Shown here: in pieces, positions 59,233 to 64,000 of the stretch
How the letters are laid out: each line of letters opens with the position of its first letter
How positions within the stretch are numbered: position 1 is the stretch's first letter
DNA from: Streptomyces sp. Act143
Lineage (GTDB): Bacteria; Actinomycetota; Actinomycetes; Streptomycetales; Streptomycetaceae
Direction: 5' to 3'
NCBI RefSeq assembly: GCF_003143935.1
Contig: NZ_QFRX01000001.1
Coordinates: forward strand, 9,083,403 to 9,147,402
Length of the DNA: 64,000 nt
The notes under the pieces: generated by a model
The model's input: the letters and a program-made list of their open reading frames with translations, nothing else
Databases searched by the model: none
What the model was told of the DNA's origin: nothing
Position numbers and translations under genes: made by a program

Positions 59233-59859
59233 ATGCAGGACGAGTACCGCACAGTCGCCCGCGCGGGCGTGCACGAGACCGAGGTCAACCGCTCCCGCTT
59301 CCTGTGCGCCCTCGCCCCGGCCGCCACGGAGCAGGAGGCCCAGGACTTCATCGCGGCCGTCCGCAAGGAGCACGCCGACGCCACCCACAACTGCTTCGCC
59401 TACGTCATCGGCGCCGACGGCGCGATCCAGAAGGCGAGCGACGACGGCGAACCGGGCGGCACCGCCGGCGTCCCCATGCTCCAGATGCTGCTGCGGCGCG
59501 ACATGCGGTACGTCGTCGCCGTCGTCACCCGCTACTACGGCGGCGTCAAGCTCGGCGCCGGTGGTCTCATCCGCGCCTACGGCGGTGCGGTCGGCGAGGC
59601 CCTGGACACCCTCGGCACCATCACCCGCCGCCGTTTCCGCCTCGCCACGGTCACGGTCGACCACCAGCGCGCGGGCAAGGTCCAGAACGACCTGCGCGCC
59701 ACCGGCCGCGAGGTACGCGACGTGCGCTACGGCGAGGCGGTCACCATCGAGATCGGCCTCCCGGACGCGGACGTACCGGCCTTCGAGGCGTGGCTCGCGG
59801 ACGCGACCGCCGGGACGGCCGGGTTCGAACTGGGCGGAGAGGCGTACGGAGACGCCTGA
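59233..59859 (+). CDS. YigZ/IMPACT family protein
   Basis: The 208-residue protein has the UPF0029/IMPACT N-terminal domain (VNRSRFLCALAPAATEQEAQ, ATHNCFAYVIG, KASDDGEPGGTAGVPMLQML, VVAVVTRYYGGVKLGAGGLI, RAYGGAVGEAL) and the shorter C-terminal DUF1949-like domain. Those motifs are very characteristic. The eukaryotic relative IMPACT binds the GCN1 translation-control factor; the bacterial role is not settled, and some members may bind nucleic acid or ribosomes. Length is normal. Probably leaderless. Confidence 0.92.
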   Translation: MQDEYRTVARAGVHETEVNRSRFLCALAPAATEQEAQDFIAAVRKEHADATHNCFAYVIGADGAIQKASDDGEPGGTAGVPMLQMLLRRDMRYVVAVVTRYYGGVKLGAGGLIRAYGGAVGEALDTLGTITRRRFRLATVTVDHQRAGKVQNDLRATGREVRDVRYGEAVTIEIGLPDADVPAFEAWLADATAGTAGFELGGEAYGDA

Positions 59860-60160
59860 GACACGGGTCACGGGTAACCACCCCTGCCGTCAGACCCGGC
59901 CGTCAGCCTCGGGATCAGGGGACTCACGTCTGCGGGGAGTCACGTCTGCGGGGGCTCGCGGTACCGGCGCCGGGGAGCCGTGTGCACGGCGATCACCTCA
60001 AGGCGGTCGCCCTCCTCGCGCCCCGCGCACGGTGCGACGGGTGCTGACCGGTCCCGCACCTGGCCGACGGGCCGCGTGTCCACCGGCTTCGGCGGGTCCG
60101 GTTTGCGGTTTCGGGTTCCGGCGGAGAAATGCGGCCGCAGCGCGCCGCAGCGGTGCCGGG
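59860..60160. other. gene-free spacer with short direct repeat
   Basis: No coding frame stands out. A direct repeat TCACGTCTGCGGGG occurs twice in tandem between about 59923 and 59953. The spacer separates the YigZ gene from the end of an ANTAR regulator on the other strand. Confidence 0.4.
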
Positions 60161-60889
60161 TCAGGCCCTGTCGCCGCTGTGGGGAGGATGGTTGGCGGTC
60201 AGGAACAGCTCGCGGGCGAGGATGGCGCGGGCGGTCTCCAGCAGAGGGCGTCCGGTCTGGAAGGCGTGGGCGCGGATACGGACGAGGGCCTCGGCGGGGC
60301 TGACGCCGAGCTGTTTGGCGACCATGCCGGTGGCCTGGTGGACCTCGGCGCGGTGCAGATGGCTGGTCTCGGTCAGCCAGACGACGGGGTCATCGGGGGA
60401 GGCGGCCCGGTCGATGAGCAGCAGGGTCAGCCTCTGGGCCAGGGCGCGGGCGTCGGCGTCCTGTTCGCCGGAGAGGGCGCCGACCGTGGTGCGGTGGCCG
60501 GTGAGGACGCCCAGGCGGACGGTGCCCAGGGCGAGGGGGTAGGCGAAGACGGCGCGCACGCCCAGGTCGAGGAGTTCGGGGACGAGGCCGGGCCAGCGGG
60601 CGGAGTGGTTGACGGTGAGGTCGTGTTCGGTGACCGGCAGGCCGGTGCGGGCGGCCTCCGGCCCGGGGCCCTGGCCCTGCGTGAACTGGACGTCCTCCAG
60701 CTGGGCGGCACGCTCTCCGGTGTACCGCAGCAGTTCGGTCGAGTCGCCCGGCCGGGTCACGGACACCGCGAGGCCGTCCAGGCCCAGCACCTTGGCGCAG
60801 GCCCGCAGTCGGGTGAGGGGCAGGGGCTGGCCGGGGTCGCGGTCGGTGGTGAGGTCGTGCAGGAGCTGGGACATCTGCGGGCTGACCAT
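60161..60889 (-). CDS. GAF-ANTAR regulator
   Basis: The 242-residue protein has a GAF-like sensor (about 20-160: LRACAKVLGLDGLAVSVTRP, FAYPLALGTVRLGVLTGHRT) and a C-terminal ANTAR RNA-binding domain (about 165-225: VHQATGMVAKQLGVSPAEAL, RIRAHAFQTGRPLLETARAI). ANTAR proteins bind paired hairpins in leader RNAs and prevent termination. The ATG follows GGGAGGA. A second, more typical GAF-ANTAR gene lies 65 bases upstream on the same strand, so the two form a tandem unit. Confidence 0.87.
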   Translation of the reverse strand: MVSPQMSQLLHDLTTDRDPGQPLPLTRLRACAKVLGLDGLAVSVTRPGDSTELLRYTGERAAQLEDVQFTQGQGPGPEAARTGLPVTEHDLTVNHSARWPGLVPELLDLGVRAVFAYPLALGTVRLGVLTGHRTTVGALSGEQDADARALAQRLTLLLIDRAASPDDPVVWLTETSHLHRAEVHQATGMVAKQLGVSPAEALVRIRAHAFQTGRPLLETARAILARELFLTANHPPHSGDRA

Positions 60890-60954
60890 GGTTCCTCCCC
60901 TCTTCCCCACGCCGGGGCCGTTCGTCGTTGTGCTCGGCGTGGACGCCGCGGTGG

Positions 60955-61692
60955 TCACTGTTCGGGCGCGGGCAGTACGTCGGTGCTGCCGTCCATCACC
61001 TCGCGGGCGACGTCGGTCAGCCGCCGACGGTGGTGGCGGGCGTAGCGGCGCAGCTGGTCGAAGGCGTCGTCCACGCTGATGGAGTGCAGCTGGGCGAGGG
61101 CGCCCTTGGCCTGCTCGATGACGATCCGTGAGTCGAGAGCGGCTTGCAGCTGGCCCGCCACGACGGCCTGTTCGTGCACCGCGCGCTGCTGCAGGATGCC
61201 GATGGCGGCGATGTCGGCCAGCGCCTGGCCCAGGTGCAGCTGGTCGGGTGCCAGGGGGTCGGGGTCGGCGCGGAAGAGGTTGAGTGCGCCGATGGTCTGC
61301 TCGCGCAGCCGCAAGGGGGCCGCGGCCACGGAGGCGAAGCCGAGCTCCTGGGCCTTGTGGGCGAAGCGCGGCCACTGGGCGCGCGCGTGCGGATGGACCA
61401 GGGGGATGCCGGGGATCGGCTTCCCGGTGCGGAAGCAGTCCAGGCAGGGGCCCTCGTCCCAGTCGATGCTGTCGGTCTCCAGCCGGCGGGTGCGCTCGTC
61501 GGAGGCGGAGGCGTCCAGGATGTCGCCCTGGGGGGTGGCCAGCATCACGCCGGCGGCGGTGATGTCGAGCAGGTCGACGCAGTGGTCGGCGAGGGTGTGC
61601 AGGAACGCGATGACGTCGAAGTCGCCGACCAGAGTGTCGGCCAGCTCGACGAACGCGGCGGCCAGCCGTTCCTGACGTGACTGCTCAGGCAT
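60955..61692 (-). CDS. GAF-ANTAR regulator, second copy
   Basis: The 245-residue protein has a clear GAF domain (10-150: FLHTLADHCVDLLDITAAGV, ETDSIDWDEGPCLDCFRTGK, FASVAAAPLRLREQTIGALN) and an ANTAR domain (about 165-230: QLQAALDSRIVIEQAKGALA, VDDAFDQLRRYARHHRRRLT). The I-E-Q-A-K-G motif is the core of ANTAR. It senses a small signal through GAF and acts on nascent transcripts. The ATG at 61692 is preferred over GTG 61701 because GAGGTGA lies five bases upstream of it. Confidence 0.9.
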   Translation of the reverse strand: MPEQSRQERLAAAFVELADTLVGDFDVIAFLHTLADHCVDLLDITAAGVMLATPQGDILDASASDERTRRLETDSIDWDEGPCLDCFRTGKPIPGIPLVHPHARAQWPRFAHKAQELGFASVAAAPLRLREQTIGALNLFRADPDPLAPDQLHLGQALADIAAIGILQQRAVHEQAVVAGQLQAALDSRIVIEQAKGALAQLHSISVDDAFDQLRRYARHHRRRLTDVAREVMDGSTDVLPAPEQ

Positions 61693-62461
61693 GGGGTTCA
61701 CCTCACTTGGGGGTGGGCCGGCAGCCGTTCGACGGGCCGCCGGAACGGGGGATCAAGGCGAACCCTGCCCACTGATGACTGGCCCGTGCCTCTTCGGGGA
61801 GGGCATCTCGGCCCCCACCGGGCACAGGACGGTGTTTTCGTCGCACGGGCGGGACAATATCGTCTGCGAGCGCCCCGGACGAACGGACGAAGGCGTTCCG
61901 CGCCACGCGATGACCAGTACCGACGCCGCCTGGAGCGGACAGGGGGGTCGGCAGGGCGGCGCGACGGGACGCCCCAGATGCCGGACAGGGACCGGCCGGT
62001 GGTCGGACGAGTACCACGGCAGAGCACGGAATCACATCGGCCGATCGTGCGCCGCGCCAGGGCGGAGGGCCCACGGGGAGGCGGGGGAGCGCGGTGACGT
62101 ACGGCCAGGGCCGTTGCGGCCGTCGCGCCCGTGGTGACCGAGGTGGTGGCTTGCATCGGCATCTCCTCCCTCGTTCGCCCTGCCGGGCACCTGCTCCCCG
62201 GGGCTAGGGCCTGTGGGAAAGGCTAGGAACGGCGGAAAGACGCCGGGGAGGGGTCGAGCGGGCTGCCGCACGAGGCCGTACGGCCCTTGCGGGGTGCACA
62301 CTCCGGCCTTGGGGGGGCGCGTGTCACCGTCCTTGGTTCAGGACCATCGGCCCCTGTCGCCCGTGGGCCGACGGGAGCATGCTTTTTGTTCGTTTGCACG
62401 CGGTTGATTCAGATATGTGCGCGGTTTGTTCCACCTCTTCGGTCGTGCTCAGGGGGGCACC
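61693..62461. other. long spacer with a possible gene remnant
   Basis: No intact gene is seen in these 770 bases. On the minus strand an ATG at 62156 has an ideal GGAGGAG ribosome site 6 bases upstream and reads MQATTSVTTGATAATALAVR before becoming an arginine-rich run that looks frame-shifted; this is probably the start of a lost gene. Near 62375-62440 the DNA is richer in A+T (TTTTTGTTCGTTTG onward), as expected of a promoter for the STAS gene at 62462. Confidence 0.35.
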
Positions 62462-62835
62462 ATGACGTGGAGCGTTCCTCTTCCTCTCCGCCCGAGGGCG
62501 GTGACGGCGGCACTGCTGTCCCGGCGACGCTCGGCGTCGGCGTCACGGCCGCGGGCGGTCCGAGCCGCCGACGCCGACTCGCGGCCGTCACCGATCACGA
62601 TCCGCCGTCACTCCGGGTGGCTGCTGATCGAGGTCCGACAGGAGATCGGTCCGGCCACCGAACCGCATCTCGGCCGTCTCCTGCACGGTGCCATCCGCCC
62701 CGAGGGCGCGGGGGTCCTGGTCGACCTGCGGCATACCGCCGACCTGGGCGCGGGCAGCATCAACGTGCTGCGGCTGGCACGCGCACTGGCGGATCGGCAT
62801 GGGTTGGCGTTCGGCTGCGTCGGAGACTCAGCCGA
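62462..62835 (+). pseudogene. truncated STAS-domain (anti-sigma antagonist-like) gene
   Basis: From ATG 62462 about 120 residues are coding-like: a basic head, then a STAS fold start (SPITIRRHSGWLLIEVRQEI, PEGAGVLVDLRHTADLGAGS, LARALADRHGLAFGCVGDSA). The expected last strand and helix are missing: after about 62830 the frame continues, to 63220, only as antisense of the next gene. The serine motif D-S-x-G is replaced by G-A-G-S, so it would not be phosphorylated normally. A deletion seems to have joined the 3' ends of two convergent STAS genes. Confidence 0.55.
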
Positions 62836-63205
62836 CGGCTCCCCCGGCGTCGGACGTGAGGATCTCCTCAAGGGTCGGTACCGTGGCGAGCCGGCTGCTC
62901 AGGCCCGCGAGGTGCACGATCTTCAGCGTCAGCGGGTGCGGACAGACCAGCAGGAGCCGCCCACCCCGCTCCCTGACCCGCCGCTCGGCGCGGTGCAGCA
63001 GTCTCAGCCCGTAGCAGTCGAAGAACTCGGTGGGGGTGAGGTCGGCCACCACCGTCTGTCCCGCGGCCGCGGTCGCGGCGTCCAGCCTGGGCAGGATCGT
63101 GAGAGCGGAGGCGATGTCTATCTCGCCGTGGAATGCGATCAGGACCAGTCCGTGAACCCGGTCGACCTGGATGTGTCCGACGGGCCACGCGGTCGTCTCC
63201 TGCAT
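62828..63205 (-). CDS. STAS-domain anti-sigma factor antagonist-like protein
   Basis: The 125-residue protein is a complete STAS domain: VHGLVLIAFHGEIDIASALT (strands 1-2), GQTVVADLTPTEFFDCYGLR (the loop that normally carries the phosphorylated serine), LLLVCPHPLTLKIVHLAGLS (strand and helix) and TVPTLEEIL. In normal antagonists the loop is D-S-S/T-G; here it is D-C-Y-G, so the usual switch serine is absent and the protein may be constitutively active or differently regulated. The ATG at 63205 has GGGGAG upstream. It would normally free a stress sigma factor by binding its anti-sigma kinase. Confidence 0.8.
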   Translation of the reverse strand: MQETTAWPVGHIQVDRVHGLVLIAFHGEIDIASALTILPRLDAATAAAGQTVVADLTPTEFFDCYGLRLLHRAERRVRERGGRLLLVCPHPLTLKIVHLAGLSSRLATVPTLEEILTSDAGGAVG

Positions 63206-63843
63206 GGCGGCTCCCCCTGATGAGCCAGGCCCTCCGCATACTCCCCCCGGAGGGCGGCGATGACATGTACGGGCCACCAGGGACTGGGGTGACGACAGGC
63301 GGCCAGCCTACGGCGGGGCCGGTCACCCGCGAGGAGAAGGAACGCTACTTCGATTTCGATTCCCTCAATCGAAGGGTTTTTAACGTATTTTCTTGACACT
63401 CGCGCCCCGGTGATGCGAAGGATGCCCATGTCAATGGGCTGATTCACCCCCGGTGCGGGGTAAAGGGGCCCTCGCCAAGGTGTGCGAGGCCGCCGTAGGC
63501 TCTCCGGCAGTGCCCCGGACCCCGGCCGACGCAGTACGAGTGCGGCCGCGGAGGCGTTGAACTGGCCCCGTCTCTCGCGGCCCGCCCTCCGCCGATCAAG
63601 ACGCCGACCGGGAGGCCACCGATGAGACAGATCTTCCTGCCTCGCCTGCCGTCGCACGACGGGCACCGAGCGCCTGATACCGGCTGAACCATCCCCGCCC
63701 GCGATCCTCCCGCATGGCGGGCGGGGAATCCGGTGCCCGGTCGACGGTGAGGAGGGGGGCGTCGGCCGGGCACAACAGCCCTCTTTGCGGCGTTGACCAG
63801 CAGTTCGGCCGACTGTCCGCTCCGATGGGCACTGGAAGTACGA
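63206..63843. other. long spacer with terminator-like hairpin and A+T-rich patch
   Basis: A short plus-strand frame from ATG 63265 to a stop at 63396 reads 43 residues ending ERYFDFDSLNRRVFNVFS; it lacks a clear ribosome site and may not be a gene. The patch 63340-63400 is unusually A+T-rich for this window and holds a hairpin (annotated separately). TTGACA (63393-63398) is a perfect -35 consensus, but the nearest -10-like AAGGAT is 19 bases on. The remaining 400 bases look like ordinary spacer. Confidence 0.4.
63348..63381 (+). terminator. Rho-independent terminator-like hairpin
   Basis: CTTCGATT (63348-63355) pairs with AATCGAAG (63367-63374) and is followed by GG and five T residues, a rare T-run in this GC-rich DNA. 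Confidence 0.5.
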
Positions 63844-64000
63844 CTACGCCTGCGGGCGGGTGCCGTTGCCGTTGATCAGTCGGACGCCGGTGACCAGGTC
63901 GGGGCGGATGCGTACGACGTGATCCATCCGCTGGTCCGACCACGGGTGCAGCATCCGCTGGTAGCGCGCGATCTGTTCGGGGTCGGTGACCAGACGGCAG
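63844..64000 (-). CDS. pyridoxamine 5'-phosphate oxidase-like protein, C-terminal end
   Basis: The gene enters from the right edge; only its last 51 codons are present, ending at TAG 63844-63846. VTDPEQIARYQRMLHPWSDQ followed by DHVVRIRPDLVTGVRLI is the typical C-terminal wording of Streptomyces pyridoxamine-phosphate-oxidase-family (FMN-binding split-barrel) proteins. The flavin-binding part lies outside the window. Confidence 0.7.
   Translation of the reverse strand, partial: CRLVTDPEQIARYQRMLHPWSDQRMDHVVRIRPDLVTGVRLINGNGTRPQA

Noticed and set aside
61697..61717. Possible further copy of the 9-3-9 inverted repeat
   Set aside because: Only 5 and 6 of 9 positions match and it overlaps the ribosome site of the ANTAR gene.
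63322..63342. GGTCACCCG half-site upstream of the STAS gene
   Set aside because: The left half fits but the right half (GGAGAAGGA) does not match, so there is no inverted repeat.
63393..63423. TTGACA ... AAGGAT as a promoter
   Set aside because: Perfect -35, but 19-base spacing, a weak -10 and no gene that starts downstream on that strand.

Overview
The window is chromosomal DNA of a high-GC actinobacterium, almost certainly a Streptomyces species. The evidence is the very strong GC bias at third codon positions, frequent GTG starts, many start/stop overlaps, leaderless genes with a -10 box 6-7 bases before the start codon, and typical families (ANTAR, STAS, RICIN-lectin, GH3, AmmeMemoRadiSam, DUF6325/DUF7144-type proteins). 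I see no rRNA, tRNA, CRISPR array, phage or insertion sequence.

Layout. 0-7.8 kb: Pro/Gln-rich membrane protein (partial), hotdog thioesterase, GalU, a RICIN-lectin membrane protein, a Tat-exported GH3 glycosidase and a DedA protein. 7.8-24.9 kb: a stress-type accessory block with a gamma carbonic anhydrase-like protein, a BrkB-like membrane protein, a lipid kinase, two DUF7144-type proteins (one broken), a small and a large LuxR regulator, DUF6325/DUF1269-type proteins, a large membrane protein, a GH63-like glucosidase, a decayed polyphosphate kinase 2, an MFS exporter, a repeat protein with an RDD protein and an acyltransferase. A 9-3-9 inverted repeat (CCTCACCCG-N3-CGGGTGAGG) recurs in front of nearly every one of these transcription units, which suggests one local regulon. 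24.9-31.1 kb: EamA transporter with its XRE-cupin regulator, a YbaK-like protein, a CDF metal exporter with an ArsR regulator, PobA and a radical-SAM enzyme.

31.1-53.7 kb is the most interesting part. A minus-strand run of about 14 coupled genes (47.65 down to 31.12 kb) encodes, in transcription order: a CHAT caspase-like protease with an N-terminal effector-associated domain (EAD), a RING/treble-clef-like zinc protein, a ThiF/E1 enzyme, an EAD-Ubl-E2 (UBC-fold) fusion, a JAMM/JAB isopeptidase, an unknown helical protein, an FtsH/Cdc48-type AAA+ ATPase, a MoxR AAA+ ATPase, several unrecognised accessory proteins and a beta-propeller protein with a vWA-like C-terminus. A divergent plus-strand operon (47.86-53.72 kb) encodes a degenerate kinase/zinc-ribbon/P-loop GTPase fusion, a large partner protein, a two-TM coiled-coil protein and a MotB/ExbD/ZorB-like single-TM protein. 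My reading is a ubiquitin-like conjugation and proteolysis device with NTPase control, most likely a conflict or defence system. The shared EAD probably brings the CHAT protease to the E2.

53.7-64 kb: CoA-binding protein, cobalamin riboswitch with a BtuFCD-type ABC transporter, a CysS-like protein lacking the catalytic motifs, a SixA-type phosphatase, a DUF6210-type protein, YigZ/IMPACT, two GAF/ANTAR regulators, a pair of atypical STAS proteins (one truncated) and the end of a pyridoxamine-phosphate-oxidase-like gene. Several genes show decay (gene remnants near 0.4-0.6 kb, the DUF7144 gene at 11.4 kb, two genes at 20.4-20.9 kb, the STAS gene at 62.5 kb).
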